A stretch of 49,353 nt of DNA. Origin: Phaeodactylibacter luteus (GTDB taxonomy: Bacteria; Bacteroidota; Bacteroidia; Chitinophagales; Saprospiraceae). Below the pieces are notes generated by a model. The model did not search any database. It was given only the letters and a program-made list of their open reading frames with translations, and was not told where the DNA came from. A program made the translations under genes and the position numbers. Within the stretch, counting starts at the first letter, position 1; every line of letters begins with the position of its first letter. This document shows, piece after piece, positions 33,100-41,227 of this stretch. The stretch is taken from the NCBI RefSeq assembly GCF_007993045.1, contig NZ_VOOR01000039.1, positions 1-49,353 of the forward strand. Reading direction: 5' to 3'.

Positions 33100-34575
33100 T
33101 CAATGGCTCCTGATCTTGTAGGAGAGGGTGCCACAGAGCGCCCCTTGCCCGGGCTCGAATACCCATTGCTTTGCATGGTCCAAAAGCTGCGCCTGCAGCT
33201 CAGGGGCGGAGGAATCGCTTGCGGACGGATTGAAAGTAGACCGTACGACCTTCCCCTCTGCATCTATACAGACATTAATGACAATCTGTGCGTCAGGCGT
33301 ATTGGCCAGCCGCAGGCCGGGCGCACTTACAACCCTCCGTGCTTTCAGTGGCCCATTTACGGTTGCGGGCCATTCCGGGCTGTCTGGCCTGCGGGGGATA
33401 CGGTGGGCCTCTGCTTTAGGCTGCTTCTCCAAAGGGAATTTAATCGCCTTTTCGGGCGGCGCTTTTTCCAGGGCCATATTTTCTTCCTTCCATAATGCGC
33501 TGTCTAAAGGCTCCGGCTGCTCTTTGCTCCCCGGTTCGCCAACTGCCACATCTGCAGGCTTTGCCGCATTGTAGGGCCAGAACCACCAGGCTGCGGCTAC
33601 GAGGAGGAGGGCAACACTAGCTGCGGAAGCCCAAGGGAACCTCGGGCGGGGAGCCGGCTGCCCGGGAAAAGCCGTTTGCTGTGTGTTAGGCTCCCGGTAA
33701 GCCGGGGAAGGCTCGTAAATGAGCTCCGGCATGATGTCTTCTGACAGGGGGGGCACGGCGGCCCCGCTCTCTTCTGCGGCAGGGGCAGCGGCGGCTTTCT
33801 TGCCGGGGGGCGGATTGCGGAAAGCTACGGAAAGCCCTGATGCCCGGAACCCGGCCTCCCCTTCAGGTAGCTGCTGCGGTGCTTCCGCCGCGATGCGGAC
33901 TTCCTCTTCCCAGGTAATGTTGCGTTTTTCCTTTTCCCCGTCTATGGCTGCAATGACGGTGAGCTTGAGCAGGAGCGGGAAAGTGCCTGCCCGGAGCGGC
34001 GTGACGTAGAATGTCCATTCTGTATACGCTCCATGTTCCAGAAACTGGCGTTCGTCGTGGTAGGACCGTATCTGGAAAGCGGCGTCGGCGTTGGGGTCGA
34101 TCAGCTCTGCTTCCATTACTTTGGAGACGGCTATATCGCGCACTTTCACCTCAGCGCTCAGTTCTAGGTTGTCGGCAATCACTGCCCGGTCGTAAGCTAG
34201 GCGGATGATGCAAGTCTCAGCGCGCCCAAGCTGCATCTGCCTCGGGATTTTGTGGAGGAGCACGCCCTTCGGTGCGGGGGGCGTAAATCCAGCAGCCTCC
34301 GGGTTGAAATCAGCCAAGGACAAGGTGTTGACAAACTGCAGGGCCCGCAGGCGTAGGCCGTTGTAGGCAGCATCGAGCTCATCCTGAGAACGGGTGCCCA
34401 TGATCTGGCCCCTGTTGGTGTCGTTGAGCTGTGACAGCAGAAGGCGGAGCTCGTCACAGCGGGCGCTGTTTTCCGGTAGGGCTTCCAATATAGCCTGCAG
34501 CGCTTTGCCGAGCTCCTTGCTGATGGCATTGCGCCACTCGCGTTTCCACTTGCCGAGTTGATCTGCTGTTGCCAT
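33100..34575 (-). CDS. membrane protein with effector-associated-like N-terminal domain and TonB-like C-terminal domain
   Basis: 491 residues from the ATG at 34575 (MATADQLGKWKREW...). A helical region at 10-90 (GKALQAILEALPENSARCDELRLLLSQLND... YNGLRLRALQFVNTL) resembles EAD11-type effector-associated domains. A beta-sandwich at 104-233 (LGRAETCIIRLAYD, RDIAVSKVMEAELIDP, TEWTFYVTPLRAGTFPLLLKLTVI) resembles modules seen with such domains in Bacteroidota. A Pro/Ala linker, one membrane helix at 314-334, and a periplasmic TonB-like domain at 400-491 (IVINVCIDAEGKVVRSTFNPS, AKQWVFEP) follow. It would link a cytosolic assembly domain to the periplasm. No effector enzyme, NLR or CHAT protein is adjacent. 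It is divergent from the UPF0104 gene; a mobile element lies immediately downstream. Confidence 0.7.
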   Translation of the reverse strand: MATADQLGKWKREWRNAISKELGKALQAILEALPENSARCDELRLLLSQLNDTNRGQIMGTRSQDELDAAYNGLRLRALQFVNTLSLADFNPEAAGFTPPAPKGVLLHKIPRQMQLGRAETCIIRLAYDRAVIADNLELSAEVKVRDIAVSKVMEAELIDPNADAAFQIRSYHDERQFLEHGAYTEWTFYVTPLRAGTFPLLLKLTVIAAIDGEKEKRNITWEEEVRIAAEAPQQLPEGEAGFRASGLSVAFRNPPPGKKAAAAPAAEESGAAVPPLSEDIMPELIYEPSPAYREPNTQQTAFPGQPAPRPRFPWASAASVALLLVAAAWWFWPYNAAKPADVAVGEPGSKEQPEPLDSALWKEENMALEKAPPEKAIKFPLEKQPKAEAHRIPRRPDSPEWPATVNGPLKARRVVSAPGLRLANTPDAQIVINVCIDAEGKVVRSTFNPSASDSSAPELQAQLLDHAKQWVFEPGQGALCGTLSYKIRSH

Positions 34576-34644
34576 AGCGTGCGGGGTTGGGTTGAGCTTC
34601 AAGATAATAATAAAAAGGCTGTTGAAGTTGCTTCCGCACAGCCT

Positions 34645-34675
34645 TTTGGCAATTGCGGGCAGTCCGCTATCTTTG
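34645..34675 (+). promoter_or_regulatory. promoter of the UPF0104-heptose gene pair
   Basis: TTTG (34645-34648), 19-nt spacer, TATCTTTG (34668-34675): one of the best matches to the Bacteroidota consensus here. The leader is about 40 nt to the GTG at 34721. Confidence 0.7.
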
Positions 34676-34720
34676 CGCCGCCTGCCAGCTGCTTTTGGCT
34701 GCAGCCCAATCAGAGATACT

Positions 34721-35803
34721 GTGAAAAAAACTATTATCAATATCTTCAAGTTCCTGCTCTTTCTAGGCACAGGCTTGTTTATTCTGTACCTGGTATACAA
34801 CAGCCAGAATGCGGCCTACCAAGAGGAGTGTGCCCTGAAGGGCATACCTGGGAGCGAGTGCAGCTTGCTGCAAAAGGTGGTGACGGATTTTCAGGAGGCC
34901 AATTACTTTTGGGTGCTGATGGTCTTAGCTGCTTTTACACTTAGCAATTTCAGCCGGGCGGCCCGGTGGCGCATGCTCATCCGCCCAATGGGGTACGAGC
35001 CAAAGTTCATCAATGCCTTCTTTACCATCGTTTTAGGCTACTTTGCCAACCTGGGCCTGCCCCGTATGGGGGAAGTGGTCCGTGGGGCAACATTCGCCCA
35101 ATATGAAAAGATACCCGTGGAAAAAGTAATGGGCACCATCGTTTCCGACCGGGTGATCGATGTGATCAGCATACTCCTTGTGACCGGGCTGGCCCTCCTC
35201 TTAGAATTTGACACCATCTGGGCTTTCGTCAATGAAAAAGCGGACCTTGGGCGGCTGGCCAACTTGGGCAATCTGCTGCTGGCAGCCGGGGCCATAGGCC
35301 TGGCAGGGCTTGGCCTGATTTATTTGTTCCGCAAGCCGCTGTCCCGTACCACGGTCTACCAGAAGGTGTACAACCTGGCAATGGGCTTTTGGCAGGGCAT
35401 CAAGACCGTAAGTCAGCTAGACCGCCCCTTCCTATTTCTGCTGCACAGCCTCAATGTCTGGTTCATGTATTTTATGATGACCTATCTGTGCTTTTTTGCA
35501 TTCGCCCCCACATCGGGCCTTTCGGCAGTGGCCGCGCTCACCGTTTTCGTTTTCGGTGGGTGGGGCATCGTTATCCCGTCCCCTGGCGGCATGGGCACCT
35601 ACCATTTTCTGGCCCAAACGGCACTTGCCATGTACGGCATCAGCGGAGACGATGGCTTTTCTTGGGCGAACATTTCCTTTTTTTCCATTCAACTGGGCTG
35701 TAATGTCCTCATTGGCCTGTTGGCCCTGGCTCTCCTCCCTGTCCTCAACCGGGGGTATGAGCCGGAGCCGGTTTTGGCTGCAGCCCCAAATAGGCGTTCA
35801 TGA
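34721..35803 (+). CDS. lysylphosphatidylglycerol synthase-like (UPF0104) integral membrane protein
   Basis: 360 residues from a GTG at 34721 (read MKKTIINIFKFLLFLGTG...), chosen because it follows a strong promoter match and gives normal family length; the frame is open upstream to 34592 without sense. About eight to nine membrane helices. Family marks are SRAARWRMLIRPMG, GYFANLGLPRMGEVVRG, VSDRVIDVISILLV and the late GIVIPSPGGMGTYHFLAQTALA. The family is related to the MprF flippase half and probably moves lipids; the substrate is unknown. It overlaps the adenylyltransferase gene by an ATGA junction, so it is tied to it in translation. Confidence 0.88.
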   Translation: MKKTIINIFKFLLFLGTGLFILYLVYNSQNAAYQEECALKGIPGSECSLLQKVVTDFQEANYFWVLMVLAAFTLSNFSRAARWRMLIRPMGYEPKFINAFFTIVLGYFANLGLPRMGEVVRGATFAQYEKIPVEKVMGTIVSDRVIDVISILLVTGLALLLEFDTIWAFVNEKADLGRLANLGNLLLAAGAIGLAGLGLIYLFRKPLSRTTVYQKVYNLAMGFWQGIKTVSQLDRPFLFLLHSLNVWFMYFMMTYLCFFAFAPTSGLSAVAALTVFVFGGWGIVIPSPGGMGTYHFLAQTALAMYGISGDDGFSWANISFFSIQLGCNVLIGLLALALLPVLNRGYEPEPVLAAAPNRRS

Positions 35804-36291
35804 TTGCTGAGATACAGGCGAAAATCGAATTGGACGTGCAGCGTGCAGCGCAGCGCGTGCGGCAGTGGTCTGCTGAAGGGCAGCGGGTGGTTTTCACCAA
35901 TGGCTGTTTTGACCTCCTGCATTATGGGCACATCCACTATCTGGCAGAAGCCCGTGAACTGGGCGCGCGCCTCGTCATCGGGCTCAACGATGCGGCATCG
36001 GTCAGCAGGCTCAAAGGCCCTGGCCGGCCGATCAACGATGAGCAGACCCGCCTGTGGCAAATGGCGGCCCTGCAGTTTGTAGACCTCGTGGTCCCTTTTA
36101 GCGAAGATACGCCCCTGCTGCTTATCCGGGCCTTGCGGCCCGATGTGCTTGTGAAAGGGGGGGACTACAGCATCGCTACCATTGTTGGGGCAGAGGAAGT
36201 GCTCAGCAGGGGCGGGCAAGTTGAAGTCCTGCCTTATATTGAGGGCTACTCCACGACATCCATAGAAGCAAAAATCAGGAAGGGGCACTGA
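35800..36291 (+). CDS. rfaE2: D-glycero-beta-D-manno-heptose 1-phosphate adenylyltransferase (RfaE2-type)
   Basis: 163 residues, the nucleotidyltransferase half of HldE as a separate protein. VVFTNGCFDLLHYGHIHYL holds the HxGH nucleotide-binding motif, with GLNDAASVSRLKGPGRPINDEQTR, VLVKGGDYS and the late STTSIEAKI. It would make ADP-heptose for lipopolysaccharide core. The start ATG shares bases with the stop of the UPF0104 gene. The kinase half (RfaE1) and the other heptose genes are not in the window. Confidence 0.92.
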   Translation: MIAEIQAKIELDVQRAAQRVRQWSAEGQRVVFTNGCFDLLHYGHIHYLAEARELGARLVIGLNDAASVSRLKGPGRPINDEQTRLWQMAALQFVDLVVPFSEDTPLLLIRALRPDVLVKGGDYSIATIVGAEEVLSRGGQVEVLPYIEGYSTTSIEAKIRKGH

Positions 36292-36320
36292 GGCCCTGCA
36301 CCACAAAAGTACAACCCGAT

Positions 36321-37334
36321 ATGACCCGTATTCATGACGTGATGCAATACTTGGAAGCCGTGGCACCGCCGGTGTACCAGGCTGATTATGACAACTCTGG
36401 CCTGCTCGTAGGGGATGCCGGGCAGGAGGTCCAGCAGGTGCTCTGTTGCTTGGATTGCACCGAGGCGGTGGTAGAAGAGGCTGCCGCGAAAGGCTGCAAC
36501 CTGATCGTTGCCCACCACCCGATCGTCTTCCGCGGCCTTAAGCGGTTTACGGGCAAGCATTATGTAGAGCGGGTGGTCATGGAGGCTATCCGCAAAGACA
36601 TCGCCATATACGCCATACACACCAACCTTGACAGCGTATACTACGAGGGGGTGAACTCAGAGATCGCCCGCCGTATAGGCTTGGAAGATACCCGCATCCT
36701 GGGGCCGTCCGGGCGGATGAAGCAGCTGTCGGTGCAAGTGGCTGCCGGCGAGGGGCAGGCGCTGGCCGGGGAGTTGGAAAAAGCTGGCGCAGGCCCTTTT
36801 GGGAAAGAGCAGATTGCCTGTGCCATCACTCCTGTGCACGGGGGGGAGCGGGTAGAAGCCGTTTTCCCGGAAGGGCGGCAAAGCGCGCTGATGCAGGCCC
36901 TGAAGGGGCTGCCTGTGCAAGTTGCTGTGCTCGAAGGCAAAAGCCCGATGGCTGGTTATGGCATGATCGGGCGCCTATCGGAGCCTGAAGACGAGCTGGC
37001 CTTCCTAAAGAGCTTGAAATTGAAAATGGGAGTAGAAATGATCCGGCATACCCCTTTGCTGGGGCGCAAAATTTCTACTGTGGCGTTTTGTGGGGGCGCG
37101 GGGGGCTTCCTTTTGGGCGCTGCTCAGGCACAGCAAGCCGATGTGTTTATCACAGCCGATTATAAGTACCACGAGTTTTTTGATGCTGACGGCCGCTTGG
37201 TCATTGCAGATATAGGCCACTTTGAGAGCGAGCAGTACACAATCCCTCTATTGCAGAAGCTTATTTCTCAGAAATTTAGTAAATTTGCGGTTTATGCTAC
37301 TACAGTAAAAACCAACCCGGTACGTTACTTGTAA
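36321..37334 (+). CDS. Nif3-like dinuclear metal centre protein
   Basis: 337 residues. NIF3/YbgI family: VYQADYDNSGLLVGD, the metal ligands of LIVAHHPIVFRGLKRF, AIYAIHTNLDSVYYEGVN, and at the C-terminal end VFITADYKYHEFFDADGRLVIADIGHFESEQYTIPLL. A middle insert (about 125-235) is the CutA/PII-like domain found in long versions. It is annotated elsewhere as GTP cyclohydrolase I type 2, but the true role of the family is unsettled. It starts 29 bp after the adenylyltransferase and is followed 76 bp later by the zinc-ribbon gene, a neighbourhood common in bacteria. Confidence 0.92.
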   Translation: MTRIHDVMQYLEAVAPPVYQADYDNSGLLVGDAGQEVQQVLCCLDCTEAVVEEAAAKGCNLIVAHHPIVFRGLKRFTGKHYVERVVMEAIRKDIAIYAIHTNLDSVYYEGVNSEIARRIGLEDTRILGPSGRMKQLSVQVAAGEGQALAGELEKAGAGPFGKEQIACAITPVHGGERVEAVFPEGRQSALMQALKGLPVQVAVLEGKSPMAGYGMIGRLSEPEDELAFLKSLKLKMGVEMIRHTPLLGRKISTVAFCGGAGGFLLGAAQAQQADVFITADYKYHEFFDADGRLVIADIGHFESEQYTIPLLQKLISQKFSKFAVYATTVKTNPVRYL

Positions 37335-37410
37335 TATAAAACTAAGCCTGTGCAAACTTCAGGCAGCGGCTTGCCGCTTATTCCGATAACTAAAATCAAC
37401 CATTTAGATA

Positions 37411-38169
37411 ATGGCAGGAGAACCTACTGTTGCCGAGAAGCTGAAAAGCTTGTACGAGCTACAAACCGTTGATTCCAAAATTGATGAAATCGAAATCCTA
37501 AAGGGGGAGCTGCCAATAGAGGTGAGCGACCTAGAGGACGAGATCGCAGGCCTGGATACCCGTGTCAACCGCCTCAAAGGGCAAATCGAAGATTACAATA
37601 AGGAGATTTCCAATCATCAGGCCAATATCAAAGAGGCTGAAGCTCTGATTGAGCGCTACAACTCCCAGCTCGATAATGTGAAGAACAACCGGGAGTACGA
37701 TGCCCTGATGAAGGAGCTTGAGATGCAAAACCTCGAGATACAGCTGTCGGAAAAGAAAATCCGTGGCGCTGAAAAGGAGCGGGAGCGCAAAGAAGAAACG
37801 CTGAAAGCTACAGAAGACCGCCTGGCCGGCAAGCAGAAAGACTTGGAGACCAAGAAGGTCGAGCTTGAGGAGATCATCAAAAAGACGGAGAAGGAGGAGC
37901 AAGCGCTCCGCAAAGCTTCCGAAAAGGCGCGCAAAGGTATCGAAGCACGCCTGCTCAAAGCTTACGACCGTACCCGCACCAACTACCGCAACGGCCTGGC
38001 TGTGGTCACCGTTGAGCGGAGTGCCTGCGGTGGGTGCTTTAATATGATCCCGCCTCAGTTGCAGCTGGAGATCGCTATGTCCAAGAAAATCATCGCATGT
38101 GAGCACTGTAGCCGCATTTTGGTGGATGACTCCATCGCTGCGGAAGTGGAAGACAGAGCCACTGCTTAA
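37411..38169 (+). CDS. coiled-coil protein with C4 zinc ribbon (CT398/HP0958-like)
   Basis: 252 residues. A long antiparallel coiled coil (about 10-195, very rich in Glu/Lys/Leu heptads, with the conserved VKNNREYDALMKELE segment) is followed by a zinc ribbon with ligands CGGC and CEHC (about 208-234). It belongs to the family of Chlamydia CT398 and Helicobacter HP0958 (FlgZ), whose members act as small hub or chaperone-like proteins; the partner here is unknown. Its pairing with a Nif3-like gene is conserved widely and suggests a joint role. A GC-rich hairpin follows the gene. Confidence 0.9.
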   Translation: MAGEPTVAEKLKSLYELQTVDSKIDEIEILKGELPIEVSDLEDEIAGLDTRVNRLKGQIEDYNKEISNHQANIKEAEALIERYNSQLDNVKNNREYDALMKELEMQNLEIQLSEKKIRGAEKERERKEETLKATEDRLAGKQKDLETKKVELEEIIKKTEKEEQALRKASEKARKGIEARLLKAYDRTRTNYRNGLAVVTVERSACGGCFNMIPPQLQLEIAMSKKIIACEHCSRILVDDSIAAEVEDRATA

Positions 38170-38202
38170 ATCAGCCGGCCCCAAGGGGCTGAAGCTGTAC
38201 AG

Positions 38203-38241
38203 GGAAGCCCCGGCTGAACAGTCTGTTCTGTCGGGGCTTCC
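38203..38241 (+). terminator. GC-rich hairpin after the zinc-ribbon gene
   Basis: Perfect 10-bp arms GGAAGCCCCG and CGGGGCTTCC, about 35 bp after the stop. There is no good T-run, so terminator function is uncertain. Confidence 0.45.
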
Positions 38242-38418
38242 AGCTTTCAGCAGCTTGCACAAGAAGGAGCGTGGAAAAATCCGTTGGGCGTGCCAGAAAT
38301 GTTCCGCCCTTCCCGTATTTTGCACCCTCTGCTAAACGCCCAGCATGCCCTAAAATCTTGCTGTGCCCATACCTAACAGCCCGGCCGGGCCGTTAGGGTA
38401 CACCAAACCACACCAACT

Positions 38419-39918
38419 ATGTACACCTTTCGCCCCGTCCTGACGGCCCTTCTGCTCACTTTTTCTTTTTCCATGGCATCCGCTTCGGGCAAAGATTTCC
38501 GCTACACGCCCCAAGCAAGGGAAGCCTATGCTAAGGCTACCAGCCTCCGCTTTGGGGAGGCCTATGCCCTGCTTTCTCAAATCCGCCTGACAGACCCCGG
38601 CAACCTCGTGGTCTACCACATTGAAAACTATATCGACTTCTTCAAGATCTATATCAATGAAGACGAAAAGGAGTACAAGGCCTTAGGCGAAAAGCGGGAC
38701 AGCCGGTTGGAGAAAATCGAGCAGGAAGGCAGCCCGGAATCGCCCTATTACCGCTTTGTCCAGGCTGATATCCGTTTGCAGTGGGCGTTGGCGCAGCTGC
38801 GTTTTGGAGACTATTTCAGCGCTTTCACAGAAGTGAGCAAAGCCCACCGCTTATTGCAGGAAAACCAAGCGCTGCACCCGGAATTCCTGCCCAACCAAAA
38901 AGATTTGGGCATTCTGCATGCCATGGTCGGCACCATCCCCGACAGCTATAAGTGGGGCATCAAAGTACTGAGCGGGCTGCGCGGCACCGTTGAGGGGGGG
39001 CGCAGCGAGCTGCAGCAGGTCATCATCAAAATGAAAGACGACCCGGGCTACGCCTTCGGGCAAGAGACTTATGTGCTGTATGCTCTGCTCATGCTGCACC
39101 TCGAAAAGGAAGAAGACGCTGCATGGGACATTCTGCGGCAGGCAGGCTTATCCCCCGCTGAGAACCCCTTGCATTGTTTCTTAGTGGCCAATATGGCCAT
39201 GCGCACCGGCCGCAATGATAAAGCGGTCGAAGTACTGGAAAAGCGGCCCTCTGGCCCGGGCTTTCATGAGTTCCCTTACCTGGATTATATGCATGGCCTG
39301 GCTAAGCTCCGCCGCCTGGATAAGGATGCTGCCCCTTACTTTAAGCGCTACATAGCGGCTTACAATGGGCGGAACTTCATCAAGGAGGCTCACCAAAAGC
39401 TGGCCTGGCAGGCCTTGGTCAATGGGGACCAAGCTGGGTATGCCAAGCAGATGCAAACCTGCCTAAGTGTCGGTTATGATGTGGCAGGAGGAGATAAGGA
39501 CGCACAGCGGGAAGCGGAGAGCGGGAAGCCTCCTCACTTAGCACTGCTCAAAGCCCGGCTGTTGTTCGACGGCGGGTATTATTTGGAGGGGCATGAACTG
39601 CTGCAGGGGCTGGATGCTGGGCAGCTCGGGGCAGATGCTCAGCTGGAATACCACTACCGAATGGGGCGCATGCTGCATGGCCTGGAGCGCTACCCCGAGG
39701 CGCTGAAGTCCTATCAGCGGGCGTTTGTGATGGGCAGCGAAAGCCCTTTGTTTTTCGCCTGCAACGCAGCTTTGCAAATGGGGCTGATCTATGAAGAATT
39801 GGACAAGCCCCAGGCGGCGGCCAATGCTTTTGAGCGGTGCCTCAGCTTAAAGCCGGAAGCTTACCGCACCGGGCTGCACCAACAGGCCAAAGCCGGGCTC
39901 AGCCGCCTGAAGGGCTGA
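38419..39918 (+). CDS. exported TPR-repeat protein
   Basis: 499 residues. A signal peptide (MYTFRPVLTALLLTFSFSMASASG) is followed by alpha-helical repeats throughout, with clear tetratricopeptide patterns near the end (YHYRMGRMLHGLERYPEALKSYQRAFVMG and ALQMGLIYEELDKPQAAANAFERCLSL). The middle part (about 150-200, ILHAMVGTIPDSYKWGIKVLSGLRGTVEGG) is conserved in related Bacteroidota proteins of unknown function. A periplasmic scaffold role is likely but unproven. Its stop codon is 1 bp from the stop of the converging DUF547 gene. Confidence 0.82.
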   Translation: MYTFRPVLTALLLTFSFSMASASGKDFRYTPQAREAYAKATSLRFGEAYALLSQIRLTDPGNLVVYHIENYIDFFKIYINEDEKEYKALGEKRDSRLEKIEQEGSPESPYYRFVQADIRLQWALAQLRFGDYFSAFTEVSKAHRLLQENQALHPEFLPNQKDLGILHAMVGTIPDSYKWGIKVLSGLRGTVEGGRSELQQVIIKMKDDPGYAFGQETYVLYALLMLHLEKEEDAAWDILRQAGLSPAENPLHCFLVANMAMRTGRNDKAVEVLEKRPSGPGFHEFPYLDYMHGLAKLRRLDKDAAPYFKRYIAAYNGRNFIKEAHQKLAWQALVNGDQAGYAKQMQTCLSVGYDVAGGDKDAQREAESGKPPHLALLKARLLFDGGYYLEGHELLQGLDAGQLGADAQLEYHYRMGRMLHGLERYPEALKSYQRAFVMGSESPLFFACNAALQMGLIYEELDKPQAAANAFERCLSLKPEAYRTGLHQQAKAGLSRLKG

Positions 39919-39919
39919 T

Positions 39920-40681
39920 TCACTGCTTGTTCAGCCCCCAATCGTACGTTAAATAGGTGAGGTTTGCCCCTTTGTCGAGTGTTATAGGCGCGTACTGATT
40001 GATGTACCCGATTAGGCTTTTCCCGGTGGCTTTAAAATCGGCACTGTACCAAGTGAAAATCTTAGACAGTTGCGCCGCGTCTGTGCTGAGCTGGTTCTTT
40101 TTTTCATCGGCCAAAAAGGCTCGTGCTGCCTGCGTGAGCTGTGCATCCAACTTTTCAGCAGTATAAGCCCGGTTGGCCAGTTTGGGGCAGGAGATGGCCG
40201 CACAATTGACCGCGAAGTGTATCCTTGGCTCCTTGAAGCGTGGCCGGATAATGCCGTGCTCTATATTGTTCAGGTCGTAGGTTTCCCCTTCAATCTCTAT
40301 GAATTTAATATCCCAGACCGTATTCACAAAAGGGATACCGTTTTTGATGTCTTTGATGCTCGCCACAGGGTAATGGTCTGCAACGAGCTTGACGGTAAAG
40401 GCGTTGTACAAATTGATCCAATAGGCCAGGCGCTCATCCCGGCTCCAATTTTTATCGTTGGGGTGGTTCTGCCGCAGTAGGCCGAGGTAGGCGTTGAGCT
40501 GAGCGCTGTCGCGTATAAAGCCTTCGTAGTCCACCAGCCCGTCATCGGATACATGTTTTTGCAGGAGGCTGTCCCATATTTGATGGGAAATGGGCTGAGA
40601 GGAAGAGCGGACTTTGCCCACCTTGCAGCCGGTGAAGGCGAAGGCTAAAAAGGGGAACAATACAAGCGGCAGGTATTTCAT
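39920..40681 (-). CDS. DUF547 lipoprotein
   Basis: 253 residues. A lipoprotein signal (MKYLPLVLFPFLAFAFTGC) has Cys19 after a TG pair. The DUF547 signature is LAYWINLYNAFTVKLVADHYPVASIKDI, the GETYDLNNIEHGIIRPRFKEPRIHFAVNCAAISCPKLANRAYTAEKLD segment with its conserved His and Cys, then IFTWYSADFK. The family is suspected to have a transglutaminase- or protease-like fold, but activity is unproven. It is convergent with the TPR gene (1-bp gap), so the two share no spare terminator sequence. Confidence 0.87.
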   Translation of the reverse strand: MKYLPLVLFPFLAFAFTGCKVGKVRSSSQPISHQIWDSLLQKHVSDDGLVDYEGFIRDSAQLNAYLGLLRQNHPNDKNWSRDERLAYWINLYNAFTVKLVADHYPVASIKDIKNGIPFVNTVWDIKFIEIEGETYDLNNIEHGIIRPRFKEPRIHFAVNCAAISCPKLANRAYTAEKLDAQLTQAARAFLADEKKNQLSTDAAQLSKIFTWYSADFKATGKSLIGYINQYAPITLDKGANLTYLTYDWGLNKQ

Positions 40682-40768
40682 GCTGTCGGAAAGTGTTTTT
40701 TTTAGGAAACAGCTGGGAGGGGGCAGAAGTTATAGCCCGATATGCCGATAATCGCCTCTGAGTAGGTT

Positions 40769-41130
40769 GGGCGTGAATCAAAAGGTCGCGGGCGTTTGTG
40801 CTCTAGCCTGGCATCGGCCTAGCGCTGCGCAGGGGTTTAAGAGCTGTTCGGATTTTACCCTTCGGGCTGCTCTTGCCAACTTTTGTCCTGCTCTTCGTTG
40901 TTTTTCGGTCACGTAGCTAGGCTATTGGATTCAAGAATGGGGCCCTTTGTCCCATTCTTGAATATAAAACGCCTCGATCAGGGCAAAATTTGGCTGCGTT
41001 CGCTCCAAAAGCAAAATCTGAACAGCTCTAAGCCCGACAGGGCCGAGCGGATAGCGAGCCCCGGAGCATAGCGGCACCTGCCTTTTGGCAGGGGCAGGCC
41101 CCTGAAAAAACGACAATCTGGTTTTCGCCC
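40769..41130 (-). mobile_element. large dispersed repeat, copy G, with 8-bp target duplication and a nested element
   Basis: Ends GGGCGTGAATCAAAAGGTCG and CGACAATCTGGTTTTCGCCC. The flanking octamers AGTAGGTT (40761-40768) and CGTAGGTT (41131-41138) match at 7 of 8. The core contains GGCCTAGCGCTGCGCAGGGG and GCGGATAGCGAGCCCCGGAGCATAGCGGC. Interrupted at 40841-41028; about 171 bp without the insert. The 40682-41227 gap otherwise holds no gene. Confidence 0.85.
40841..41028. mobile_element. miniature IS5-like element nested in copy G
   Basis: 188 bp. The left end GAGCTGTTCGGATTTT and the right end read inward GAGCTGTTCAGATTTT are inverted repeats with one mismatch, flanked by TAA on both sides (40838-40840, 41029-41031). 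A 3-bp TNA duplication and GAGC ends fit the IS1031 branch of the IS5 family. Inside is a perfect hairpin ATTCAAGAATGGG/CCCATTCTTGAAT. Confidence 0.85.
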
Positions 41131-41227
41131 CGTAGGTTTGGGCAGGAAAGGTATTGAAAGACAGGTGTTTGTGTTTTGCCCCCCTGCTGTCTTGGGCTGC
41201 CCGCTAAAGGTATCCGTGCTTTGGCTG

